Assembly: GCA_009746045.1 (NCBI GenBank)
Contig: RPFO01000130.1
Location: forward strand, 3,201,368-3,265,367
Direction: 5' to 3'
From: Mesostigma viride
Taxonomy: Eukaryota; Streptophyta; Mesostigmatophyceae; Mesostigmatales; Mesostigmataceae
DNA: 64,000 nt
The notes under the pieces were generated by a model that did no database searches, had not been told where the DNA came from, and saw only the letters and a program-made list of their open reading frames with translations. Of the stretch, positions 23,534-35,502 are shown in pieces. A program made the translations under genes and the position numbers. Within the stretch, counting starts at the first letter, position 1. Every line of letters begins with the position of its first letter.

Positions 23534-26500
23534 GCACACACACACGCACACACACACACGCACACACACACACGCACACACACGCACACACACACACACA
23601 CACACATACGCACGCACGCACGCACGCACGCACACACGCGTGCAGCGAGGGCAAGTCAACGGTCATCCGCGCGCACACGGGCACCGTGCGCAGCGTCAAC
23701 TTCTCCCACGACGGTCGCTTCCTCATCACGGGCGCCGACGACAAGACGCTCAAGGTGGGCGCGGCGGGTGTTGCTTGCGGGGCCGGACTGGCGTGCAGCC
23801 AGCATTACCTGCAGCCAGCAGGACGCAGATAAGACCAGTTGGTGCATGATTTGGGTGCATTAGGAAAACGTCGTAGATGGTTGGATGCGATCCTTTTTAG
23901 CACGGTTGTCCCTGTTGTTTCTTTCTCAATGCTGTCATTGATGCAGCATGTCGTCTAGCAACTACGGTGGCTGAAACGGCATGCGTTTCAGCTCCCTCTG
24001 TATCCGCATGGTGCCGCCAGCCACAAGGATGCAGCAGCTGCAGCTCCCCAACCACTATTACCACTGATGTTACAAGTATAATGGCAAGTTTACCTACACC
24101 AACAGCACAGTTACCACCAAGGTGTTCTCAACCTTCATTCGTGCTAGAGTGAAATGTGAATGAAGGTACAGTGCCACCACAAGGACAATAATAATCATCA
24201 TAATCGCATGGTGGCCCCAATGTTCTACTAGTAGTGAACACGGCCACCAGGGCACATCCCATACATCTGCATGGCCTGTGTGCATCACTCTACTCATGTG
24301 GTAATGTCATGCCACTGTCAGGCCTGCAAGCAACCCAACCCTGCACCCCCCCTTGGTTCGTTCATCACCCCTGCTCACCGTTGTGCCTATGCCTATTGCG
24401 TACTGCGGTGCCACGCGGTCCTGCCGTGAATGGTTGCCACCAGGTGTGGTCGCTCCCGGGCCAAAAGTTCCAGTTCACGCTCACCGGCCACATGAACTGG
24501 GTGCGCTCGTGCGAGTTCAGCCCTGATGGCAGGTAGGCCCAACTTATACATAGCTTTCCTGAGGTTTGGGTCCTTTTCTAGCTGATTATTGTTTTCAGGC
24601 CTGTTTCCTTCACTTGACTTCAGGCAGAGAACAAATTACTTGCCTGTGCTTGTCAGCTTTGTGTCAGGCATGCTCCCTTTTTCCTGCCATCAGAAAAACA
24701 TATGTATCAACGTTATATGTTGATGCAAGTTTAAAGTTTGGCCAGGGCAGGCAGTGAATAGGTTGAGAATCAAGTTGCACCAAGCCCATGTGGCTCTTGT
24801 GCTCACCTTGTGCACCTGGCTGCCATTTCCTCCTCCCATGGGTGGGCTGTTGATGATTCATGCCCCCCAAAAATCGCCTTCCCTACCCGCCCCTCCTCGC
24901 GCATGCACCCACTCCTCACTGGTGCTCCCACCTGCACCCGCGCTGCCAGGCTGGCGGTCTCCTGCTCGGATGACAAGACGGTGAAGCTGTGGGACATCCA
25001 CACCCACCGCTGCCTGCACACGTTCGACGACCACCACAGGTGAGAGTCCGGCGATGAGGCCTGGAGACAGCGGACATGCCCACCTGGCTAGAACCTCTGT
25101 CATCGCTTGGCAGCTGCGCACTTTGATCCTTGTGCCCAGTGCGCTGCGTGCATGGATGGAGCATGCTGCCGTAGTCAGCATATGATACACGCAATCCCTC
25201 GTGTGCCTTGCAGACATGGTGAATGGGACGCTGATTGCGGGGGGTGAAGTGGCAACCTGGATGTTGCAAGCCTTGCCTGTTTCTCATGTATGCATGTGTT
25301 TTCTGTGTTGTCGGGGATGGCCTTGCTTGAAGGCTTTCGGGGGCCATTTTTCCATCGTCGGATTATGTAGAAGGTATGGGGGTAATGAGCTGGGTCGGTA
25401 CCTTGCAGCAATGTGTAGCTACAAGTAAAGCTTTGGCAGCTGCTGTGACTACGCATGCATCAGGCAGTGACAGCCCCGTCCCCAATCGGACTTGGTGCAT
25501 ACACCCATACCCACGGCTTCTGTGTCTGCCTTTATGCGTGTGTTGGCATCCTTGGTTGTGGGTGGGAGCAGCATGGTCAACTCGGTCAAGTTCCACCCGG
25601 ACGGCAACTGCATCGCTTCAGCGTCGGCGGACCACACCATCAAGGTATGCCACCGGCATGCTTGCGCAGGGCCTACGTATGTCATCCCGGCATGATAGGA
25701 CAGGACATTACTCCGAAATAGGTGTAGCCAACTAGCAGGGCATGCTCCTTATCAACTGCCTTCCCACGAACCTTCATTTATCTATATTTTTGGGTATTTC
25801 AGAGCAAGCTTTTGTGTGCCCCCCACTCCCGTATCACCTTCGTGTGAGTATGCCTGGCCGTGCACACAACCGCTCCACCTAACCCCATCGCCACATGCCA
25901 CCGTCGGCCCGCGTTCCCTCGGGTGAATGTCCTCCCTCGTTGCGAGCGCCAGCTGTGGGACGCGCGGTCGCACTCGCTGGTGCAGCACTACAACGCGCAC
26001 GCGGGGTCGGTCAACTCGGTCTCCTTCCACCCGTCGGGAGACTTCCTCATCTCCTCCTCCAATGACACCACGCTCAAGGTGGGGGAAGTTCTTTGCTAGT
26101 GTCATGCGGCAGGCCTTGCTTGCTCGTCGTTCGTTTGTCTGGCTTTGCATACGGTATAAACACCATCCCCACATCCAAGGTTGCTTCTATCACCTTCTGT
26201 GCTGGAACTTAGAATTTCTCGTGCACGAATGGAATTTCCTGTTCTTTTGAAATTTAAACCTAGTAAATCGGCAGGGTCGTGGGGAGGAGGTGACAAGTCT
26301 GGTCAGCTCCTTGGCCGTTTGAGCTCGATGGCGATGCCTAAGTATAGACAAGGCTTGGACAAGGCTGGGATTTTTTTATGTTTGTGCAAGTGGGGGGCTA
26401 GGTGTGGGTCGGTTGAAGTGGAAAGGTAACGTTTGGTGGGGCGTGTGGTGGGCGAGGGCCACGACTTCTTACTAGCGAAGCTCGAACGACGTGCGCTTCA

Positions 26501-29500
26501 TCGAGACGGCCAGAGACGGCCATGATACCAGAACACGTTGTACGTGGTGTTAAGTCTTCCACGGAATGCAGATGAGGCAAGCATGGCACCTGTCTTCCGT
26601 GTTCATGCTAATCAAATTGCCAAGTACCGGACCCCTCCTTCCGCGTCGCCAGGTATGGGACCTGCGGGAGGGCCACCTGTTCTACACGCTGCACGGCCAC
26701 GAGGGGGCCACCAGCTGCGCCGCATTCTCCCCAGCGGGCGACTACTTTGCGTCAGGTGGCGCCGACGAGCAGGTGAGCATTGCTAGCCACGTGAGCGGCC
26801 TGCACAAGAGGTGGAGTCGCCGGGTATACTGTCCGCAGACATTTTGAGCCCTTGAGATGTGCACTTCAGTTCTAATAAGTGGTTTCTGTGCCCGTTTGGT
26901 ACTTTTCGTGCATGCGCACCTGCGTGCATGTATGTGGCTATTCTTCCCATGCTCTATCTGTCTTGGCCTTAACGTCCTGAAGACGCGCCTTCGTACTTTC
27001 CTCCTATCTGATTGCATTCATTACCCTGTGTCAATCTGCAGGTCATGGTGTGGAAGACCAACTTCGATCGGGACATTGGTACGTAACGATGACACTAGTT
27101 GCAGTAGCTGCAGAGATATGCGGGGACAGGACAGGCAAAGTGCGGAGTTAAGGGCCAACGGGACCCAGCCTAGTTCATAACTGGCATCCTGCATGATGCA
27201 TGTGATGCCCTCGCGCTGTGACCATTATTCAACACCAAGGTGCGTAACTTGTTTGTGTACTTTTGATCTGGGTCAAGCTGGGGTTGATGGGCAACAAGAT
27301 AAACAGCTGAGAGTGTTGACGAAGGATTTCGCTGGAACAGGCTTTCTTTCCTAATCAGGTTGCCACTAGCCTTGCTTCCATGGAAATTCCCAATGATGCC
27401 GCTGTGCCCTAACAATCGCATCTAATAAGCCTAGTGTCTAACATGTTCTATTATTTTCTCTGGTGTCCACGTGGGCATGCAGAGAACTGGACCCTTTCCT
27501 CTGTCTACCGGCACAACAGCGGTGCACCCAGCAGCCGCCAGCACCAGAGCTACCACGGGGGAGCCGGTGGCGGGGCGGGTGCCCCAGGGAGTGCCCCACA
27601 ACCGTCTCCAGGGCCGTTTGCCGGCCGTCCTGGCAGTGCGGGGGCGTCGCTGCGGTCCCCGATTGAGGCCCCAGCAATCACCGCCAGGGGCGCGTCGCAG
27701 AGCCATTCACACATGCCAGCCGCACTGGTGAGCCTAGGTGTGGGTAGAACCATACCGTTGTACTGCTATTATTATATTACCATGCCAGTTGCAGGGAAGT
27801 GCCCTTGTTGAGTTTATTAGAAATGGCTCTGGGGTGCTCCTTATTGCTTATCCATGGCAAACCCGAACTTTGTGGTCACCTGGGCAGGCAATCACGCATG
27901 CAGCATGATCGATGCAGCCACGTAAGAAGTAAGTTTTTGGACTATCTGACAAGCAGATGGCCGAGTGCTCTTTCGCTGCCTCGTGGCACTGCCCTCTATC
28001 CTCCCATGACGCTTCGCTGTGTTGCGTTGTCAGAATGGGGACGCAGACGATGCCGGCACGTCACCAGCGACTGCTGGCATCCGGCCAGCATCCGCGTCTC
28101 AGGTACGCACGCCTAGCTTTCACGCATGTTGTGGGGCAGGGCCAGCTAGCAACACAGTGCATTTATAGGCACATCTCCTTGGCTTTCTGTGGGGCTCCTT
28201 TATCCACTCCGACCCACCTCACCTGACCAATCTACCTCCCGACCCCTGACTAACATTCAGAGTCTTGATCCGATACCATGGAGCCCTGATTCCATGGTCT
28301 AGTGTACGTGCTAATTAATGGTGCCAGGCACCGGTACGGCACCTGTAAGTACATCGACCGCTCTCACTGGTCTACTGTTACACATGATCCACGGCGTCGC
28401 GTTTCCCTGCCTTGCAGGCCGGCAGGGGCGGCGACGCGTACCTACAGGCGAAGCCCAAGCCACGCAAGTTTGCCGCCAATGGCATCAGCAGCAACACGGT
28501 CGGCGGCGGCGGGTTAATTGCGGGCCACCCGCACGCGCACGTGGACATCGAGGAGCCGGCGACAACGCAGGCGGAGATGGAGGCGATGGCATCCACGCTG
28601 CAGGTAGGGCGCACGTGTGGGTTGGTAGAGGGGAGAGGGGGGGCGATGGCATGCCCGCTGCAGGTAGGGCGCGCGTGTGGGTTGGTAGAGGGGAGAGGGG
28701 GGGCGATGGCATCCCCGCTGCAGGTAGGGCGCGCGTGTGGGTTGGTAGAGGGGAGAGGGGGGGCGATGGCATCCACGCTGCAGGTAGGGCAACTTGACAT
28801 GGCGCATGGCATCCATTGCTGGCGATGCTGCATGTTGTAAGTTAGTATAAGGGAAATCTAGGAGTTTCTTCTGTGTTTCAGGCGCGTCCGTCGTGGCAAA
28901 CACAGCTTTGCAGGCCCTATACCTACATTGCAGGCACTGCTCTACATTAATCATGGCTGAGCTAGTCCTTTGGTGCAAGCTCCTCTCGCAAAACGTGACG
29001 CAACCCCCCCCCCCCCCCCCCCCCCCCTCCCCCCTTTCCACCCACATTTCCCCGTGACGAACCCACCTTCTGTTTCCACGTGCCTATGGCATCCTCTCCT
29101 CCCACCACCACCACCACCACACACGTGCCTACGGCATCCTCTCCTCCCACCACCACCACCACCACACACGTGCCTACGGCATCCTCTCCTCCCACCACCA
29201 CCACCACCACACACGTGCCTACGGCATCCTCTCCTCCCACCACCACCACCACCACACACATGCCTACGGCATCCTCTCCTCCCACCACCACCACCACCAC
29301 ACACATGCCTACGGCATCCTCTCCTCCCACCACCACCACCACCACACACGTGCCTACGGCATCCTCTCCTCCCACCACCACCACCACCACACACGTGCCT
29401 ACGGCATCCTCTCCTCCCACCACCACCACCACCACACACGTGCCTACGGCATCCTCTCCTCCCACCACCACCACCACCACACACGTGCCTACGGCATCCT

Positions 29501-31763
29501 CTCCTCCCACCACCACCACCACCACACACATGCCTACGGCATCCTCTCCTCCCACCACCACCACCACCACACACATGCCTACGGCATCCTCTCCTCCCAC
29601 CACCACCACCACCACACACGTGCCTACGGCATCCTCTCCTCCCACCACCACCACCACCACACACGTGCCTACGGCATCCTCTCCTCCCACCACCACCACC
29701 ACCACACACATGCCTACGGCATCCTCTCCTCCCACCACCACCACCACCACACACATGCCTACGGCATCCTCTCCTCCCACCACCACCACCACCACACACG
29801 TGCCTACGGCATCCTCTCCTCCCACCACCACCACCACCACCACACACATGCCTACGGCATCCTCTCCTCCCACCACCACCACCACCACACACGTGCCTAC
29901 GGCATCCTCTCCTCCCACCACCACCACCACCACACACATGCCTACGGCATCCTCGCCTCCCACCACCACCACCACCACACACATGCCTACGGCATCCTCT
30001 CCTCCCACCACCACCACCACCACACACATGCCTACGGCATCCTCTCCTCCCACCACCACCACCACCACACACATGCCTACGGCATCCTCTCCTCCCACCA
30101 CCACCACCACCACACACATGCCTACGGCATCCTCGCCTCCCACCACCACCACCACCACACACATGCCTACGGCATCCTCGCCTCCCACCACCACCACCAC
30201 CACACACATGCCTACGGCATCCTCTCCTCCCACCACCACCACCACCACACACATGCCTACGGCATCCTCTCCTCCCACCACCACCACCACCACACACATG
30301 CCTACGGCATCCTCTCCTCCCACCACCACCACCACCACACACATGCCTACGGCATCCTCTCCTCCCACCACCACCACCACCACCACACACATGCCTACGG
30401 CATCCTCTCCTCCCACCACCACCACCACCACACACATGCCTACGGCATCCTCTCCTCCCACCACCACCACCACCACACACATGCCTACGGCATCCTCTCC
30501 TCCCACCACCACCACCACCACACACGTGCCTACGGCATCCTCTCCTCCCACCACCACCACCACCACACACATGCCTACGGCATCCTCTCCTCCCACCACC
30601 ACCACCACCACACACATGCCTACGGCATCCTCTCCTCCCACCACCACCACCACCACACACATGCCTACGGCATCCTCGCCTCCCACCACCACCACCACCA
30701 CACACATGCCTACGGCATCCTCTCCTCCCACCACCACCACCACCACACACATGCCTACGGCATCCTCTCCTCCCACCACCACCACCACCACACACATGCC
30801 TACGGCATCCTCTCCTCCCACCACCACCACCACCACACACATGCCTACGGCATCCTCTCCTCCCACCACCACCACCACCACACACATGCCTACGGCATCC
30901 TCTCCTCCCACCACCACCACCACCACACACATGCCTACGGCATCCTCTCCTCCCACCACCACCACCACCACACACATGCCTACGGCATCCTCTCCTCCCA
31001 CCACCACCACCACCACACACACACCTCACAGCGCATCGTGGGCCAGCTGGACATGCTGACGCAGACGGTCGCGATGATGGAGGAGCGCATCACCATGAAC
31101 GAGGACAAGGTGAGGCGATGGTCTTGCTGTTGTTGGTACTGTCGTATGTACGTGTGTCATAATGATGTGTGGTGTGCCATGAGGGCGAGCAAGGGGGTGG
31201 CACCCTTTGTAGCCATGTGATACGCAACGGTCTGCAGACTGATAGCATGTCATATCCGTAAGCACCACCATCAGTATAGTAGTATCATCTGGCATGTTTG
31301 TCTAGCTTGCTTTCGTAGGGCCTTGAAGAGCATGCTGCTTTACTCAGCACGTCGCGCCTTCGTGTTGCCCAAGTGACGGGGCCATGAAGGAAGCCTGTCC
31401 TAACCTTGTTGTGAGCATTTTCAACTGGCGGCATGCGCCCAAGGATGGCAGGTATCCATGTCTTGGGTCACCCCATCCATGAACATACCTCTGTATCCAT
31501 TAGACAACCGGGCAGGCCTGCAGTTATGAGGACACTACAGTGTTCCACGATCAATCCTGTCTTCCAGCTAGCCCTGCTCCAAGGCTGTTTGGATGGATGA
31601 AAATGAGTAGGGGAGCGTTGCTTTATGTCTGGCTGCTATCCTTTTGTGTGTTGTGATGGACAGGCAGTATTGACACCTGTCAACATGTGCTGTCCCCACC
31701 ATGTGGTGCCTGCAGACGCGACGGTTCGAAGAGCTGCTTACTGGCGCACCCCATAGCCAGTAA
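21010..31763 (+). CDS. POC1: POC1 centriolar WD40 protein (15 exons)
   Basis: Exons: 21010-21021, 21168-21335, 22354-22445, 23646-23754, 24444-24532, 24950-25039, 25572-25644, 25953-26078, 26653-26772, 27042-27078, 27483-27727, 28034-28102, 28418-28603, 31032-31109, 31716-31763; consistent phases give about 513 aa. Seven WD40 repeats run from residue about 10 to 300, beginning [16 protein letters not shown] and ending [18 protein letters not shown], the POC1 order. A Gly/Ser/Pro-rich linker follows, then the POC1 C-terminal coiled coil [20 protein letters not shown] in exon 14. POC1 is a structural protein of the centriole and basal-body wall needed for their length and stability. The last exon ([15 protein letters not shown]) is less certain. 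Intron 3 ends in a (CA)n tract and intron 13 is filled by a 45-bp minisatellite. Confidence 0.93.
23228..23640. repeat. (CA)n / (CACG)n tract abutting a POC1 acceptor
   Basis: About 400 bp of CA repeats with ACCC, CACGCA and CGCG interruptions run to within about 5 bp of the acceptor of exon 4 (GTGCAG at 23640-23645). The alternating CG/CA stretch (23519-23536) could form Z-DNA. Confidence 0.95.
28580..28790 (+). repeat. 60-bp repeat carrying four identical splice donors (POC1 exon 13 end)
   Basis: The exon 13 end (GGCGATGGCATCCACGCTGCAG) and its donor GTAGGGC are tandemly repeated, giving donors at 28604, 28664, 28724 and 28784. The period of 60 bp is 20 codons and the frame stays open through all units, so each choice adds a 20-residue module ([20 protein letters not shown]). 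Confidence 0.85.
29008..29028. repeat. Homopolymer C run
   Basis: About 20 consecutive C residues in POC1 intron 13, upstream of the 45-bp array. Length may be affected by assembly. Confidence 0.9.
29080..31022. repeat. 45-bp minisatellite, about 43 copies, filling POC1 intron 13
   Basis: The unit is CCTCTCCTCCC, then (ACC)n, ACACAYGTGCCTACGGCAT; a few units have one extra ACC (48 bp). Only CATG/CGTG and TCT/TCG variants are seen, so it is very homogeneous. It ends at the acceptor of exon 14 (CCTCACAG at 31031). The unit is a multiple of 3 and stop-free in all three sense frames and at least two antisense frames, which explains ORFs of 659-730 aa. Confidence 0.97.
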
Positions 31764-32270
31764 AGAAGCTCTGGGGTCTATTTATCGGGAACCCGCTGTG
31801 CACTCGAGGTGCGGGATCTGTGCCAAACGTGGCGCTGCCTCAGTCAAGTACCCAGCTCGGATACGCCTTGGTGCTCACGTCGTGGACCTGCCATCCGGGT
31901 CCGCGTGTGGGCATGCATGCCAGGCTCGTGTACTGCTAGCTTTAGGGCTGGGGAAAACTGGTGCGGATGGAGAGTCCCCCATATTTTTGCGGGGATGGCA
32001 TGATGTAGCCGCATTGATTTTCCATGCGTGCAATATGGTTCCCGCCCTGTCATAGTGTTATCTGTCAGGCTACCTGCGTTGGAGTAGTGTCTTCTGTGCT
32101 GACGGCAATCAGGCAACAGGTATCGGACAACCATGGGTACCTGAAACCTTGACCATGTAGCCCTTGAGCTAGCGCTCACTGGCCACAGGAAACCCAGGCT
32201 TATCCCTTCGTGCTTTCCCATGTATGTAAATTATTTCTGTAAAAAATATGACGATTGGAACCGAACTCAT
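31764..32270. other. 3' flank of POC1, no feature recognised
   Basis: Probable 3' UTR and intergenic DNA. ORFs at 31687-32055 and 31844-32221 show no family motif. Confidence 0.4.
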
Positions 32271-32557
32271 GTGTTGGTATCAAGGAGACAACCAGCGCAG
32301 GCCAGAAATCGGGAGAATCCGGAACATCGTGGCTCGAGCCTGCCGTTATCTTGTCCGCGTGTTCGAGTCGTTCAGGATGATGAACATGAATGGTGATGGA
32401 AATGTGTAGCCTTGTGCATTGAAATTATGGCTGGCTTACGTGTAGAGCGACTAGATGACCTAGACGGTGGGGCCGGAAACAGCTTGCTTGATCAGGGCGT
32501 GTGTTTCGAGCCTAACTGGCCGGGAGTGTCTAGTCGTGAGCACCATTGTGTTGGTAT
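32271..32557 (-). mobile_element. Family C retroelement, 267 bp, with 10-bp TSD
   Basis: The body 32281-32547 is flanked by perfect GTGTTGGTAT repeats (32271-32280, 32548-32557). Its conserved terminus (plus strand CAAGGAGACAACC) lies directly against the left duplication, so the element's 3' end points left. Confidence 0.8.
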
Positions 32558-32614
32558 TATCAGAGGACCATGGGGCACTCCGAAATGAAATTTAAATATA
32601 ACATGCCTCCGTTA

Positions 32615-32670
32615 AAAAAAAAAAAAAAAAAAAAAAAAACACCTCCGTTGGGGGGTCATGTAGCACACAT
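32615..32670 (-). mobile_element. Very short family A-like 3' end with poly(A)
   Basis: About 24 A residues followed by CACCTCCGTTGGGGGGTCAT and GTAGCACA, resembling the reverse complement of the family A 3' terminus (CTCCGTTGGGAGTATATGTAGCACA). Confidence 0.4.
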
Positions 32671-32690
32671 TCCATGGACTGATGGGGGTG

Positions 32691-33482
32691 GGTTGCTATA
32701 TGTACCAAAGAGACAACCAGCGCAGGCCAGAAATCGGGAGAATCCGGACCATGGTAGCTCGAGCCTGCCGTTATCTTTTCCGCGTTTTCGAGTCGTTCAG
32801 GATGATGAAGATGAATGGTGATGGAAATGTGTATCCTTGTGCATTGAAATTATGGCTGGCTTACGTGTGGAGCGACTAGATGACCTAGACGGTGGGGCCG
32901 GAAACAGCATGCTTGATCAGGGCGTGTGTTTCTAGCCTAACTGGCCGGGAGTGTCTAGTGGTGAGCACCATTGCTGCGATCGCTCTCCCACCATTTACGA
33001 GGAAATACCCGCAAATGGAAAACCACTGAAAAGGTCTAGCTAGTCAGTCATCACGTTAGCCATGCCATGATTCCAAACGTCCAAGAACTGCACACGGTGC
33101 AAAGGCAAAAAGCCGGAGGACAGCACTTTCAAATGTGCGGCGGGAACCAAAAGCCCGCGGATGCCAGAAAACATCGTGTTGCGGCAGCGACGCGACGATG
33201 TGGACAACGAATCCAGTGCCAAGCTCGGAACGGCCGCAAAGGAGATCTGGCATCACAGGGTTCAGATGTGCGGAGATACTATGCGATCCAGCCGGTCCAC
33301 GACCTGTTTGTAGAGCTTGTGCCAAGGGGCAGCACCGAACAGATGTGGGTGACGTTGCAAAAAACATCGGACTTGACGGAGCATAATGGCTCGGTCATAG
33401 TCTTTGACCAGTAAACGCTGCAAGAGTTCAACAAGAGTCGTGATGAAATCAACACGATAAGAACAAAGGTTGCTATATGTAC
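32691..33482 (-). mobile_element. Longest family C copy, 762 bp, with 15-bp TSD
   Basis: The body 32706-33467 is flanked by perfect 15-bp repeats GGTTGCTATATGTAC (32691-32705, 33468-33482). The left half matches the other C copies. The right half (33040-33467) occurs only here and on the minus strand carries open stretches such as LQRLLVKDYDRAIMLRQVRC, which I do not recognise; a stop and frame change interrupt it. It is probably the 3' part of a larger retroelement, truncated at the 5' end. Confidence 0.75.
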
Positions 33483-33522
33483 GTACACTGAGAAGACGAG
33501 CCACGAGCCACGAGATAGCCAT

Positions 33523-35500
33523 GGCTGACGGCGGAGCTCATAACTTTCACGTTTGAGCACCGAATTTAGCCGTGAATATCACAATCGATGCGTCTTTCTA
33601 CGACGCACATGCTGATATAATTTTCCAAAGCTATTACGCAATATACGATGAGCAAACGCCTCTCGACGCAACGCAGCCTGGCGGCTGCGCTCGGCAATGA
33701 AAATCCGCATGCAGCTTCGGCTGCAGCTTCGCCCACCGGCCCAGATGGCAACGGTGACACTAGTAGTGCACTGGTGCTCGCCCAGCCTCCCGGGCTCGCC
33801 TCGCCATCTGCATCGCCTGAGCCTAATTAAGCGCAGTCGCTCTGCTGAGCTGCCCTGGGAAGAGACCTCCTTTGACATCAACAGCCCCGGCTTCTGGCAA
33901 CGCAACGCCGGTTGGTTCATGGAAGACTTGTTTTACGGCAGTCACGCCTCGCTTCTCGCCCTGTGCGTGTACCTCACGTCCCACAACCGCGGCCGCTGGC
34001 CTGGTAATGGCCAGCTTGTCGACCCCGCCGAGGCTCTCCCAATCATTCACCGCATGAGTCGCCCCAAGCTTCAACGCTTCGCCCTCTGCTCCCTTGTTGG
34101 ACGCTCCGAATCCGCGATCTGGGCTTCCTCACCTTCCCCACCGCCCCCCCCCCACCTTCCCCACCGAAGCCACCATCCGCACCCTCCTCAAGGAGGCTTT
34201 CGCGCAGCACGTGACCCCTCTTGCCGCAGATGTGGCGGCAATTGGCGGCACGTACGCTGGCTGCTGAGCTTCCCACCATCCCCACCGCCACCGCCACCCT
34301 CCTCGCCTCCACCCCCCCCCCCTCCGCCTCCACCGACTCCATCACCGCCCAGCTCCGTGACATCGACCAGCGCCTCAAGGATAATGCAATCGCTATCGAG
34401 GTCTTGCAGAACACAGCAGGCCTCACCGCCCAGGCAGTGAAGGACATTGCCGCCAAGCCAGCCCCGGCTGGCCTGGCCGGCGATGCTCCTCCCATCACGA
34501 CCTGGGCGGACATGCTTAAGCAACACACCACCTCCACCACCTCCGCCGTCGCTGCCCAGCTCCAGCGGCAGACGCTTGACCTCCGCGAGGAGGCCGAGCT
34601 CGCCAAACGCAGCCTCAACGCCATCCTCAAGAACTTCGACATGGAAGAAGGTGAGAATTCCGAGAAGCCTGCACGTGCGTTTGAGAACAAAATCCTTGCA
34701 CGCATGGGCCTTCTTGGTGAGATCAAGCTGACCGCCCACCGCCTCCCCCGCGCGCGGGGTAAGGCAGGGGCGCCTCCGCTTCTTCTCATCTTTGATAGCC
34801 CAGCGGACAAGATTTCGTTTCTCAGACGCCGCAAGCGGCTCGAGAATACTCACTTCACCGTGGACGACGACTTGACCCTGGCACAGCAACAACGGCGACG
34901 GGAGCTATGGCCGACCTACCTCCAGCTCCGGCAGACCAAGGCGGGCCAGCCGGTGTACTGGAAGGGGGCGGCCATCTACGTCGGCCACAAGCCCTGGCAA
35001 GCGACCCCCTCGACCACCGCGACCCCAGCAACTCCAGCCCCAGCCTAGGGGAATACAGCAGTAGTGTAGAATAGTTAGACAGTGGCCTTGTACATGCCCG
35101 CCTACTACAGGCACTATACCAGCTGAGGCCTAGCCTTTTTAGTCATGTACATGTGTGCCTATGATGAGCCACTCTCCAGATGATGCCTAGCTTTATTTAA
35201 TTAGTAGTATGCAGTGCCCATGCAGGGAGTAACTCTCTGCTGAGACGCCATGCCCTAGCTTTTTGGATAGCTATGCTGATCTTCCCCCCCATGACAGGCT
35301 CCCCCTTCGCTGGGCATAGCTTGAAGATCATGGGGATGCAAGTGCCCTGGTGCACCTAGAGCAAGGGTCCTTTACATCCCCACCCTTGCAGGAAGTAGCT
35401 TAGGATGTATGATAGGCCATATGCCCCCCTCTCAAGGGCTATGTGCTACATATACTCCCAACGGAGTTATGTTACAATTCAATTCAATTCAATTCAATGG
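33523..35500 (+). mobile_element. Family A ORF1-only non-LTR element, near full length (copy 1)
   Basis: It begins GGCTGACGGCGGAGCTCA, the same 5' end as copy 2 at 55114. Then follow a 5' leader with a GCGTC/GACGC hairpin, a single ORF (33648-35048), a 3' UTR of about 430 bp, the terminal hairpin ACTCCCAACGGAGTTATGTT, and a tail of about five AATTC pentamers (35476-35500). No reverse transcriptase is present. It lies 40 bp from the family C insertion. No target duplication was found for this copy. Confidence 0.75.
33648..35048 (+). pseudogene. L1-ORF1p-like protein of element A, copy 1 (frameshifted)
   Basis: Three frames must be combined: 33648-about 33830 (MSKRLSTQRSLAAALG...), about 33830-34150 (a conserved N-terminal domain with ASLLALCVYLTS and LCSL...IWA), and 34221-35048 (275 aa, intact). 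The intact part has a heptad-like region around LRDIDQRLKDNAIAIEVLQ, a second helix (WADMLKQHTT ... LDLREEAELAK), then a C-terminal domain with HRLPRARGKAGAPPLLLIFD, LRRRKRLENTHFTVDDDLT and RRRELWPTYLQLR. That order of coiled coil, central domain and RRxxWP-type C-terminal domain is that of L1 ORF1p, a trimeric nucleic-acid chaperone. Family assignment is by motif order only. Confidence 0.6.
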
Positions 35501-35502
35501 GG

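Noticed and set aside
23038-23863. His/Thr-rich ORFs over the CA tract
   Set aside because: Dinucleotide repeat artefact; only POC1 exon 4 (23646-23754) is real here.
28951-31162. ORFs of 659-730 aa (Pro/Leu/His, Thr/Pro, Val/Gly rich)
   Set aside because: They are the 45-bp array read in several frames; the true POC1 frame skips it as an intron.
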